Shown here: positions 1 through 5,914 of the stretch, in pieces
Position numbering within the stretch: position 1 is the first letter of the stretch
Layout of the letters: every line of letters starts with the position of its first letter
DNA from: Coriobacteriales bacterium
GTDB taxonomy: Bacteria > Actinomycetota > Coriobacteriia > Coriobacteriales > UBA8131
Length of the DNA: 6,595 nt
Assembly (NCBI GenBank): GCA_031286245.1
Contig: JAITUO010000161.1
Coordinates: forward strand, 1 to 6,595
Reading direction: 5' to 3'
Made by a program: the position numbers and the translations under genes
Notes under the pieces: model-generated
What the model was told of the DNA's origin: nothing
What the model saw: the letters and a program-made list of their open reading frames with translations, nothing else
Databases searched by the model: none

Positions 1-1
1 G

Positions 2-778
2 TTCATCACAGATTTCAGTAGGACCAAAATATTGGATTGCTCCGGGAAAAAGAAAGCAGGTTTTTACAGCATCAATCCTTTCTGCATCTCTTTCAGCCCC
101 GATTATGAGATCGCTAAAGATAGAATCAAAGCCAAGCAGCAGGACTTTGTTGGCACAGCAGTGTCCTCAAAGAAGACGATCTCACTGAAGACTCAATCAC
201 TGGACAACAACCGGCAAAAAGTCAACGATGTGCTTGGTAATCCCATCATCATTGGAGCAATCGTTATCTGGCGGGTGGAAGACCCGACGCAGGCAGTCTT
301 TTCCGTCGAAAACTACCGCGAATTCCTCGGTGTGCAGACTGACTCAACGATCCGCAACATTGCACGTTTGTATCCCTATGATGTCTTTGATGAAGATGAG
401 GGTGATGATATTAAAAGGGAGAAGACCTTGCGTGGCAGTTCCCTGGAGATCGCTGAAACCATGAAAATCGATCTGCAGGAGCGCGTCCTGGCAGCCGGGC
501 TGTACATCGACGAGGTCCGCATCACCCACCTGGCATATGCTGAGGAAATCGCCGCCGCCATGCTCCAGCGTCAGCAAGCTGTAGCCATCATTGCCGCCCG
601 CCAGAAAATCATCGAGGGGGCTGTAGGTATGGTCAAGAATGCAATCGAAAAGCTGGGCGAGGACAGCGTCGTCCTACTGGATGAAGAACGCAAGGCTTCC
701 ATGGTCTCAAATCTGCTAGTCGTGCTCTGCGGCAACCATGATGCTCAACCGATCATCAATACCGGTTCGCTGTATTAG
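2..778 (+). CDS. SPFH/band-7 domain protein, 5' end outside window
   Basis: Membrane-associated scaffold protein of the SPFH (stomatin/prohibitin/flotillin/HflK) superfamily. Counting from the TTG codon at 32, the SPFH core spans about residues 48-195: TISLKTQSL (49-57), the KVNDVLGNPI segment (63-72), WRVEDPTQAVFSVENY (80-95), ITHLAYAEEIAAAMLQRQQA (164-183), and the end motif LDEERKASMVSNLLVVLCG (216-234). The C-terminus, QPIINTGSLY, is typical of this bacterial subgroup. The frame is open to the window edge, and the family normally begins with a membrane helix followed by an FGKY-type segment. That part is missing here, so TTG at 32 is probably not the true start. A charged insert of about 30 residues (18-47) precedes the core; I recall similar inserts in Gram-positive homologues. 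The last residues before the core do not look conserved in this frame, so a frameshift near 44-56 is possible. It probably forms an operon with the Arc-type gene 24 bp downstream. The family call is firm; the cellular role is not known. Confidence 0.85.
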   Translation, partial: FITDFSRTKILDCSGKKKAGFYSINPFCISFSPDYEIAKDRIKAKQQDFVGTAVSSKKTISLKTQSLDNNRQKVNDVLGNPIIIGAIVIWRVEDPTQAVFSVENYREFLGVQTDSTIRNIARLYPYDVFDEDEGDDIKREKTLRGSSLEIAETMKIDLQERVLAAGLYIDEVRITHLAYAEEIAAAMLQRQQAVAIIAARQKIIEGAVGMVKNAIEKLGEDSVVLLDEERKASMVSNLLVVLCGNHDAQPIINTGSLY

Positions 779-802
779 TGCTGCTAGAGACAGGAATCCA
801 GT

Positions 803-1042
803 ATGGATATCGACAATCACGAAGAGCAGCTACACCAGCGGCTGGCAAAAATCAAACAGCTCGAAGTGGAGATCCTTGATCGAGAGAAAGTCATCAAGGA
901 AAAAGAAACAGCCAAAAAACAGGTACTGCTCAGGCTCTCTCCATCGCTATGGCAAAAAATCGCCCAATGGGCTGAAGATGATTTTCGTTCGATCAATGGG
1001 CAGATCGAATTCATCTTGAGTGAGGCTGTCAGGAACCGTTAG
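803..1042 (+). CDS. Small Arc-type ribbon-helix-helix protein with N-terminal coiled coil
   Basis: A 79-residue protein. Residues 40-76 (QVLLRLSPSLWQKIAQWAED, then DFRSINGQIEFILSEAV) fit the Arc/MetJ ribbon-helix-helix fold: a beta strand (VLLRL) that would insert into the major groove as a dimer, then two helices joined near SING. Residues 5-38 are highly charged and likely form a helix or coiled coil, which is longer than in minimal Arc-type proteins of about 50 residues. The ATG at 803 is preceded by CAGGAA at 791-796, which supports this start. It lies 24 bp after the SPFH gene. I recall this Arc-like protein and SPFH proteins as recurrent neighbours, so a shared role is likely, either as transcription regulator of the pair or as a partner of the SPFH assembly. 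DNA binding is inferred from the fold; no operator was identified. An intrinsic terminator follows 20 bp after the stop. Confidence 0.8.
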   Translation: MDIDNHEEQLHQRLAKIKQLEVEILDREKVIKEKETAKKQVLLRLSPSLWQKIAQWAEDDFRSINGQIEFILSEAVRNR

Positions 1043-1062
1043 ACCAAGAACATAGTGTGGAT

Positions 1063-1100
1063 AAGACCGGGTGCTTTGTCAATCGAGGCTCGGTCTTTTA
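1063..1100 (+). terminator. Intrinsic terminator of the SPFH-Arc operon
   Basis: AAGACCG (1063-1069) pairs with CGGTCTT (1091-1097). The stem can extend by GGT/GCT with two wobble pairs around a loop of about 15 nt, and TTTTACTT follows. The T tract is only on the + strand, so it serves the two genes to the left. It is not a good terminator for the convergent gene at 1140-1754. Confidence 0.75.
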
Positions 1101-1139
1101 CTTATTGCACAGCAAGAACACCAACCGCAGAAAAAACTA

Positions 1140-1754
1140 CTACTGGATCAAAAACTCTCCGACAACAGTTTTGCCATCGGACAGATAGACCGGAATGACC
1201 AGTGAGTTTGTCTGGTATGCCGCTTCAAGCGCCTCGATAGCCAGGCTTTCTGTGCGATACCCTTCTGGCAGAAGGTTCAGTACTACATCTTTTGAAGGTT
1301 CGTCCATTTCGTCATACGGGCATTCGGCACCACTCATCATTACTACACCCATAAAAACAGAAACCACCTCCTTCATATCCAAGACTACTCCCGTCCTTTT
1401 TTCCACATAATCGGCGAACCCGCCTGCCCAGATTTGGATTTGCTTGTTTGCGTTTATGACCGTATCATCGGGATTTTGGTTTGCTCGTGTGGAAAACAAG
1501 TATTCATCTTTATACACATATCCCTGGCTACCATTGGATGCCACTACAGCAATCAGGTCAGGAATCTCCTCATCAGATGCTGCAGCTGCCATTGGTCCGT
1601 ATGTCAAGCCGTCTGCATTTCTTCTGATCAGGTCATTGGCAGATCGACCCAAGCCGGTGGCACACTGTGTCAATAAAACTATGATACAAATAATAATTAC
1701 AGCCAATGACGCGATTAGAATCGGTAAAAAGAGCTTTCTATTCGCAAATCGCAT
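1140..1754 (-). CDS. Membrane-anchored extracytoplasmic protein, function unknown
   Basis: A 204-residue protein from the ATG at 1752-1754. A GAGGGG ribosome site (1761-1766) with 6 nt spacing favours this start over a TTG nine codons upstream, which has no such site. A basic N-terminus (MRFANRK) and a hydrophobic helix at about residues 8-29 predict an uncleaved signal anchor with the rest outside the membrane. Cys31 follows the helix, but the preceding LTQ is a poor lipobox, so a lipoprotein is unlikely. Residues 47-82 (ADGLTYGP, later IPDLIAVVASNGSQGYVYKD) and the C-terminal IPVYLSDGKTVVGEFLI (187-203) resemble modules I have seen in secreted or membrane proteins of Gram-positive bacteria, where a TYG...PDLI...GYV block precedes an IPVYDSDGKTVIGEF-like end. 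I cannot assign a function. Convergent with the Arc-type gene, divergent from purC; no terminator was recognised after the stop. Confidence 0.7.
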   Translation of the reverse strand: MRFANRKLFLPILIASLAVIIICIIVLLTQCATGLGRSANDLIRRNADGLTYGPMAAAASDEEIPDLIAVVASNGSQGYVYKDEYLFSTRANQNPDDTVINANKQIQIWAGGFADYVEKRTGVVLDMKEVVSVFMGVVMMSGAECPYDEMDEPSKDVVLNLLPEGYRTESLAIEALEAAYQTNSLVIPVYLSDGKTVVGEFLIQ

Positions 1755-1901
1755 AGCTTTCCCCTCATACACTACCGACAATTGCCTGTCATAATCGGTT
1801 AGTCAAAACAGCTGAACCAGCAGGCTGAATGAACGATAATAATAACATTGTTTTCAAGTGATGCATCAATACAACGGGTGTAAACAGACAAAGGGGCTAG
1901 T
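1755..1901. promoter_or_regulatory. Divergent intergenic region with probable promoters for both flanking genes
   Basis: This 147-bp stretch lies between two divergent genes and must hold their promoters. On the minus strand a TTGACT (complement of 1801-1806) is a good -35 match, but the -10 17 nt beyond it (AATTGT) is weak. On the plus strand GATAAT starting at 1835 could be a -10, with only a poor -35 before it. A perfect 10-bp palindrome TGATGCATCA (1859-1868) lies about 34 bp before purC. Promoter positions are guesses; only the divergent layout and the palindrome are directly visible. Confidence 0.35.
1761..1766 (-). promoter_or_regulatory. Ribosome site fixing the start of the membrane-anchored protein
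   Basis: The minus strand reads GAGGGG, then AAAGCT, then ATG. The spacing of 6 nt is good and places the start at 1754. The longer reading from TTG at 1781 would run through this site. Confidence 0.65.
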
Positions 1902-2600
1902 GTGAAGACGATTTATGAAGGCAAGACAAAGACAGTACTGCTCGATGAAGCAACAGGCAACCACTTTCTGAGGTTTAAAGATGCTGCTACAGGAGAAGAC
2001 GGCGTTTATGACCCCGGATCCAATGTCGTCGGTGGCAGTGTAGAGGGTAAAGGCCAAACTGGTTTGACGATCTCGAAATACTTTTTCGAGTTGCTAGCCC
2101 AACAGGGCATACCGACACATTATCTGGGAGCTGATCTAAAATCCTGCTTGATGCAAGTTCTGCCGGTTGAAGTGCCAAAACTGGAATTCGTGCTGCGCTA
2201 TTTTGCTGCTGGTAGCATTTGTCGTCGCTTCTCCTTAGAGCCTGGTATCCCTTTTGATCCGCCCTATACGGAAGTGACTTTAAAAGACGATGAGCAAGGC
2301 GACCCACTGATCAGTGAGCGTCTCTGTCTGATGAAAGGTTTACTGCAGGCAGGGGAGTATGACCAGGCTATCGACCTTCTGCTACGTGTGGGAGAGGTTA
2401 TCAAAGCCGAACTTGCTGAACTGGCATTGACCTTGATTGATATGAAGATCGAAATCGGTTTCGACTCTGAGCGGAATATCTATCTCGCTGACGAGATTAC
2501 GCCTGACATCTGGCGGGTTAAGGACGAGACAGGCAGGATCCCTGACCAAATTGAATGTGCCAATCTACTTCTCCAAAAGATCGAAGCCAAACTGAGCTGA
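1902..2600 (+). CDS. purC: SAICAR synthetase (PurC), divergent stand-alone form
   Basis: Phosphoribosylaminoimidazole-succinocarboxamide synthase joins CAIR and L-aspartate with ATP to give SAICAR in de novo purine synthesis, in the cytoplasm. The 232-residue length matches the bacterial enzyme. Visible hallmarks are YEGKTKTV (5-12, nucleotide-binding beta hairpin), RFKDAATGEDG (24-34), GIPTHYL (69-75), EFVLRYFAAGSICRRF (95-110), LKDDEQGDPLISE (127-139), IDMKIEIGF (179-187) and LADEITPDIWRV (195-206), the counterpart of the SPD..R signature. The GTG start is supported by AAAGGGG (1890-1896) 5 nt upstream. It differs from the textbook enzyme: VEGKGQTGLTISKYFFE replaces the usual KG..N..S segment, ISERLCLMKG replaces the INE-type region, and VLRYFAAGS replaces VVRN.AAGS. 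I recall a second PurC type in clostridia with such features. No other purine gene is present, so it may be a separately regulated copy. A different amino-acid substrate cannot be excluded. Confidence 0.85.
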   Translation: MKTIYEGKTKTVLLDEATGNHFLRFKDAATGEDGVYDPGSNVVGGSVEGKGQTGLTISKYFFELLAQQGIPTHYLGADLKSCLMQVLPVEVPKLEFVLRYFAAGSICRRFSLEPGIPFDPPYTEVTLKDDEQGDPLISERLCLMKGLLQAGEYDQAIDLLLRVGEVIKAELAELALTLIDMKIEIGFDSERNIYLADEITPDIWRVKDETGRIPDQIECANLLLQKIEAKLS

Positions 2601-2632
2601 CAAAAAAGCGGCTGCCAACAATATGGCAGCCG
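2601..2632 (-). terminator. Second, strong terminator hairpin of the methyltransferase operon
   Basis: A 9-bp perfect stem, CGGCTGCCA (2609-2617) with TGGCAGCCG (2624-2632), and a 6-nt loop. On the minus strand it is followed by CTTTTTTG, a classic T tract. The plus strand has no T run after either hairpin, so purC transcripts gain only a 3' stem-loop at best. Confidence 0.8.
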
Positions 2633-2668
2633 AAGAACAGAAAGCGGCTGCCAACAATGTGGCAGCCG
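2605..2668. repeat. Tandem 28-nt palindromic repeat, two copies
   Basis: Copies at 2605-2632 and 2641-2668 start 36 bp apart and differ at one loop base (A at 2623, G at 2659). Each is a near-perfect inverted repeat with a GGCTGCC/GGCAGCC stem. They lie between the convergent purC and methyltransferase A genes. Confidence 0.85.
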
Positions 2669-2670
2669 CT
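2643..2670 (-). terminator. First of two terminator hairpins after methyltransferase A
   Basis: An 11-bp perfect stem, AGCGGCTGCCA (2643-2653) with TGGCAGCCGCT (2660-2670), and a 6-nt loop. Read on the minus strand it begins 20 nt after the stop of gene A and is followed by TTTCTGTTCTTC, an imperfect T tract. It probably weakly terminates, or protects the 3' end. Confidence 0.65.
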
Positions 2671-2689
2671 CCAAAAACCGCTAAACCAA

Positions 2690-3685
2690 CTAAGCGTAGA
2701 AGCCTTTGCCGTACTTGATTGCCTCATCATAAGCAATGTTGTCTGCACGCTCACGCTGCTCTGGGTTCATAGCGCCGACGGAGCCGATGTAGACAAAGGC
2801 ACCACCAGGTGCATAGGTGTCGATTGTAGCGCGGACAATCTGGCGGATCTTTTCTTCAGAATCATCGGGATAAATCCGCGGCAAGGTCTCCAAGATGATC
2901 TTGTTGTCATGTTTGGCCTTAAAGGCGTTCAGATCGTTCATAGTCGTTGCACAGTTCCAGACCTGAGCGCCGATCTCAACGAAGTCATCCATGAAGTCTT
3001 CACAGCGGCCACAGTTATGGTAGCTGATGATTTTTCCATGGTCCTTCGCGACCTTGAAAAGGCGTTTGTAGCGTGGATATAAGAACTCCTTGAACATGTC
3101 ATAAGAGATAAAGGGGTTGATTTCAGTAGCATTGTCATCACCGAAACCAGCAACATCAATATCATAATAATTCAAGATATTCTCAGTCATCCAGCAATCA
3201 AAGTCGCAGAAATAGTCCAGTAGCTCATGCAGGGCGTCTGGTTCGTCATACATGGCAAACATGGCACCTTCGAAACCCATGAAACCAGAGAGCCTTAGGA
3301 AGTAATCACCACCGAGACCGAAGATATTAGAAACTTGTGTCTCTTTGTCCCAGGTCTGGACAGCCAGGTCGCGTTCAGCCGCAGCCTTGAAATCATAATC
3401 ATAGCGATAAGGTGCTTTAACTATGTCTTTCCACTTGGTGACGTCTTTGAGGATAAAATGTCCTGGTCTGGGCATGAAGCCGGTACCATAGATATCCTCC
3501 TCATATTCGATACCCCAGCTATTCTTCCTGGTTTCCATCATTCTCCCGAAATCGGAAATGTCAGGCATGACGCCAACGTAACCATTGGGTATCTCGCTCT
3601 CGTATGCGCCGATCATGTAAAACGGCACATCGCTGACTGGAGTCTTGCCCTCCAGCATTCTAAAGAAATCTTCACGATAAGACAT
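2690..3685 (-). CDS. Uroporphyrinogen decarboxylase-family methyltransferase, paralogue A
   Basis: A 331-residue protein of the URO-D superfamily, which holds true uroporphyrinogen decarboxylases and the cobalamin-dependent methyltransferases MtaA, MtbA, CmuA and the veratrol-type O-demethylases. Seen here: FGLGGDYFLRLSGFMGFEG (122-140), the FGDDNATEINPFIS strand and loop (181-194), MFKEFLYPRYKRLF (197-210) and ISYHNCGRCEDF (220-231). The His223-x-Cys225 pair matches the first two zinc ligands of MtaA/MtbA. The usual late third Cys is absent, but Cys228 and Cys245 are nearby. The ATG at 3685 is set by AAGGGAGAG 5 nt upstream; an in-frame extension of 17 codons has no support. It is the last gene of the C-B-A operon, 100 bp after B. 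Expected role: methyl transfer between a methylated substrate and a corrinoid protein, or from that protein to a C1 carrier. Substrate and direction are unknown, and heme decarboxylase activity is unlikely given the paralogue cluster. Confidence 0.8.
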   Translation of the reverse strand: MSYREDFFRMLEGKTPVSDVPFYMIGAYESEIPNGYVGVMPDISDFGRMMETRKNSWGIEYEEDIYGTGFMPRPGHFILKDVTKWKDIVKAPYRYDYDFKAAAERDLAVQTWDKETQVSNIFGLGGDYFLRLSGFMGFEGAMFAMYDEPDALHELLDYFCDFDCWMTENILNYYDIDVAGFGDDNATEINPFISYDMFKEFLYPRYKRLFKVAKDHGKIISYHNCGRCEDFMDDFVEIGAQVWNCATTMNDLNAFKAKHDNKIILETLPRIYPDDSEEKIRQIVRATIDTYAPGGAFVYIGSVGAMNPEQRERADNIAYDEAIKYGKGFYA

Positions 3686-3785
3686 TTCCACTCTCCCTTC
3701 AGAAAAATCAATGCTGTTTGATCTCGCAGCTTGCAATACTTACTTGTCACCAGATTCAAACAGCTCAAACACACAGACTAATCTG
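3686..3785 (-). other. Intercistronic region B-A with 9-bp inverted repeat
   Basis: This 100-bp gap holds the ribosome site of gene A (3691-3699) and a perfect inverted repeat, GCTGTTTGA (3713-3721) with TCAAACAGC (3756-3764), separated by 34 nt. A second short pair, CAGATT (3751-3756) with AATCTG (3780-3785), touches it. As RNA these could form a stem that protects an upstream mRNA fragment or tunes expression of A. No promoter or T tract stands out. Confidence 0.4.
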
Positions 3786-4775
3786 TCACAGATAGAAATC
3801 TTTGCCATACTTGGTGACCTCATCACGGATCCAACTGTTAACTAACTCACCCTGCGGTCCAGTTGCCAGAGAAGCACCGATCCAGACGAAAGCTCCACCA
3901 GGGGCGTAAGCATCGATGATCCTGCGTACCTCCGAACGGATCTTATCCTCCGGGTCAGCTGGATACAGGCGCGGAGAGACCTCAAGGATGATTTTGAAGT
4001 CGTACTTCTCCTTAAAGCCCATTAAATCATTGACCGGGGTTGCACAATTCCAGATCTGAGCACCGATGTCGACCATATCGTCCATGAAGTCCTCGCAGCG
4101 GCCACAGTTATGGTAGCTGATGATTTTACCGTGGTTTTTCGCGACATCGAAAACCCGTTTGTAACGTGGGAATAAGAACTCCTTGAACATCTCATAAGAA
4201 ATGAAGGGGTTGATCTCTGTGGCATTATCATCACCGAAACCAGCAATGTCTACCGGATAGTAACCTAAGACATTGTCTACCAACCAGCAGTCATAGTCAC
4301 AGAAGTAGTCCAATAACTCATTCATCGCTTCTGGTTCATCATACATGGCAAACATCAGGCCCTCAAAACCCATGAAACCGGAAAGCCTCAAGAAGTAATC
4401 GCCACCCAGTCCAAATGTACCAGCAACCTGTGTCTCTGGATCCCACTTCTGGACAGCCAGGTCACGTTCAGCAGCAGCCTTGAAGTCATAGTCATACCGG
4501 TAAGGAGCTTTGACGACCTCTTTCCATTTAGTGACATCTGGCAGCATAAAATAACCCGGCCTGGGTAAAAGACCGGTGTTATAGACATCCAATGCATACT
4601 CGATGCCCCAGCTGTTTTTCCGGGTTTCCATCATGGTGCCAAAGTCTGATATCTCTGGCATCACCATCACATAACCTTGCTGTTGGTTTGGGACGGTACC
4701 AAATGAAAACTGCAGCACGTCCGCTGCCGGAGTCTTGCCTTCCAACATTTTGAAGTAATCATCTCTAAACGACAT
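3786..4775 (-). CDS. Uroporphyrinogen decarboxylase-family methyltransferase, paralogue B
   Basis: A 329-residue paralogue of the flanking genes, with the same core: FGLGGDYFLRLSGFMGFEG (121-139), GFGDDNATEINPFIS (179-193) and ISYHNCGRCEDF (219-230), with His222, Cys224, Cys227 and Cys244 as metal-ligand candidates. It differs most at residues 20-40, where VLQFSFGTVPNQQQGYVMV replaces the aromatic-rich segment of A, and at 301-315 (ASLATGPQGELVNSW). The N-terminal patch is short by about two residues relative to A. ATG at 4775 follows AAAGGAGAG with 6 nt spacing; a TTG six codons upstream would absorb that site. It sits in the middle of the operon, 69 bp after C. By family it should bind a methylated substrate or methyl-corrinoid. 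The altered N-terminal patch suggests a specificity unlike A and C, but that is inference. Confidence 0.8.
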   Translation of the reverse strand: MSFRDDYFKMLEGKTPAADVLQFSFGTVPNQQQGYVMVMPEISDFGTMMETRKNSWGIEYALDVYNTGLLPRPGYFMLPDVTKWKEVVKAPYRYDYDFKAAAERDLAVQKWDPETQVAGTFGLGGDYFLRLSGFMGFEGLMFAMYDEPEAMNELLDYFCDYDCWLVDNVLGYYPVDIAGFGDDNATEINPFISYEMFKEFLFPRYKRVFDVAKNHGKIISYHNCGRCEDFMDDMVDIGAQIWNCATPVNDLMGFKEKYDFKIILEVSPRLYPADPEDKIRSEVRRIIDAYAPGGAFVWIGASLATGPQGELVNSWIRDEVTKYGKDFYL

Positions 4776-4844
4776 TTCCCTCTCTCCTTTCAAATCTTGC
4801 TCTAACGTTTCCGTAACCTAGCATTTTGTAACCCTGCTCAAACT

Positions 4845-5840
4845 TTATTGGTAAAACCCTTTTCCATACTTGACAACCTCATCATAAGCCCAGGTATCGA
4901 CGTTGCGGCCTTCGGGATTATTAGAGCTGGCAGAGCCAATCCAGACAAAGGCCCCACCTGGAGCATAGGTGTCGATAGTGTCACGTACCTGCTGCCGGAT
5001 GCTTTCCTCACTGTCTCCTGGATACAGACGTGGCATGACTTCAAGAATAACCTTGTTGTTGTACTTCTCCTTAAAAGCCACCAGATCATTGACCGGGGTC
5101 GCACAGTTCCAGATCTGGGCGCCCATGTCGACGAAGTCATCCATGAAATCCTCACAGCGACCACAGTTGTGGTAGCTGATGATCTTGCCATGTTTCTTGG
5201 CGACATCAAAGACCCGTTTGTAGCGCGGATACAAAAACTCTTTAAACATCGCATAAGAAACAAAGGGATTGATCTCAGTCGCGTTGTCATCGCCGAAAGC
5301 CATTACATCTACCGGATAATGTGTAAGCACGTTGTCAACTAACCAACAGTCATAATCACAGAGATAATCCAAGAACTCATGCATCGCTTCCGGCTCGTCA
5401 TACATGGCAAACATCGAGCCCTCAAAACCCATCAAGCCGGAAAGCCGTAAGAAAAAGTCACCGCCCAAACCAAAAATCTGCGAAATCTGCTTGTCTTTAA
5501 TCCAGCCCTGGGTCGCCATGTCCTTTTCCGCCGCTGCTGCGAAGTCATAGTCATATCGATAAGGCGCCTTTACGATGTCTTTCCACTGGGTAACATCTTT
5601 CAGGATAAAATAGCCCGGTCTTGGCAGCGGGCCGGTTCCGAAAATGTCAACCTCATACTCGACTCCCCAACTGTTCTTCATTGTTTCAAACATTGTGGAG
5701 AAGTCCGATATCTCTGGCATGATTGATGCCATACCATTCAACTCACCTTCCACCTCGTAGACACCCATGCGATAGAAAGCCACATCGCTTTCCGGAGTCT
5801 TGCCTTCTAGCATACGGAAGTAGTCATCCCTAAATGACAT
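4845..5840 (-). CDS. Uroporphyrinogen decarboxylase-family methyltransferase, paralogue C (operon-first)
   Basis: A 331-residue paralogue and the first gene of the operon. The core is shared with A and B: IFGLGGDFFLRLSGLMGFEG (122-141), FGDDNATEINPFVS (182-195) and ISYHNCGRCEDF (221-232), with His224, Cys226, Cys229 and Cys246. By eye it is the most distant of the three, for example FAAAAEKDMATQGW (100-113) where A and B have FKAAAERDLAVQ.W, and ETMKNSWG for ETRKNSWG. Its N-terminal patch (AFYRMGVYEVEGELNGMASI, 21-40) is unlike that of B and closer to A in its FY.(I/M)G.YE pattern. The ATG at 5840 is preceded by AGGAGG (5845-5850), a near-ideal ribosome site. A leader of several hundred bases with a possible attenuator lies upstream. 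Role as for the family: zinc-dependent methyl transfer with a corrinoid partner encoded elsewhere. Substrate unknown. Confidence 0.8.
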   Translation of the reverse strand: MSFRDDYFRMLEGKTPESDVAFYRMGVYEVEGELNGMASIMPEISDFSTMFETMKNSWGVEYEVDIFGTGPLPRPGYFILKDVTQWKDIVKAPYRYDYDFAAAAEKDMATQGWIKDKQISQIFGLGGDFFLRLSGLMGFEGSMFAMYDEPEAMHEFLDYLCDYDCWLVDNVLTHYPVDVMAFGDDNATEINPFVSYAMFKEFLYPRYKRVFDVAKKHGKIISYHNCGRCEDFMDDFVDMGAQIWNCATPVNDLVAFKEKYNNKVILEVMPRLYPGDSEESIRQQVRDTIDTYAPGGAFVWIGSASSNNPEGRNVDTWAYDEVVKYGKGFYQ

Positions 5841-5863
5841 TTCTCCTCCTCTCAAGATAATTC

Positions 5864-5914
5864 CTGCTGATAATCACTCATCTCTGCTGGTAATTGCTGA
5901 ACGTGAGAGTGATT
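5864..5914. repeat. Direct repeats and inverted repeat before methyltransferase C
   Basis: CTGCTGATAAT (5864-5874) and CTGCTGGTAAT (5884-5894) are 20 bp apart, about two helical turns, and differ at one base. Overlapping them, AATCACTC (5872-5879) is the inverse complement of GAGTGATT (5907-5914). This could be a regulator site or a leader stem just before the ribosome site of gene C. Confidence 0.4.

Noticed and set aside
1140..1754. Lipoprotein signal in the membrane-anchored protein (Cys31)
   Set aside because: The residues before the cysteine are L-T-Q. Gln at -1 does not fit a lipobox, so a plain signal anchor is preferred.
1444..1794. Plus-strand open frame of 116 codons opposite the membrane-anchored protein
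   Set aside because: The minus-strand reading has a ribosome site, a membrane anchor and family-like segments. The plus-strand reading has none.
2555..3082. Plus-strand open frame opposite methyltransferase A
   Set aside because: It begins inside purC, crosses the tandem terminator hairpins and then mirrors codons of gene A. It is a shadow of the real gene, as are the plus-strand frames opposite genes B and C.
2690..5840. True uroporphyrinogen decarboxylase (HemE) for heme synthesis
   Set aside because: Three tandem paralogues, an HxC metal-type motif and no heme-pathway neighbours fit the methyltransferase branch better than HemE.
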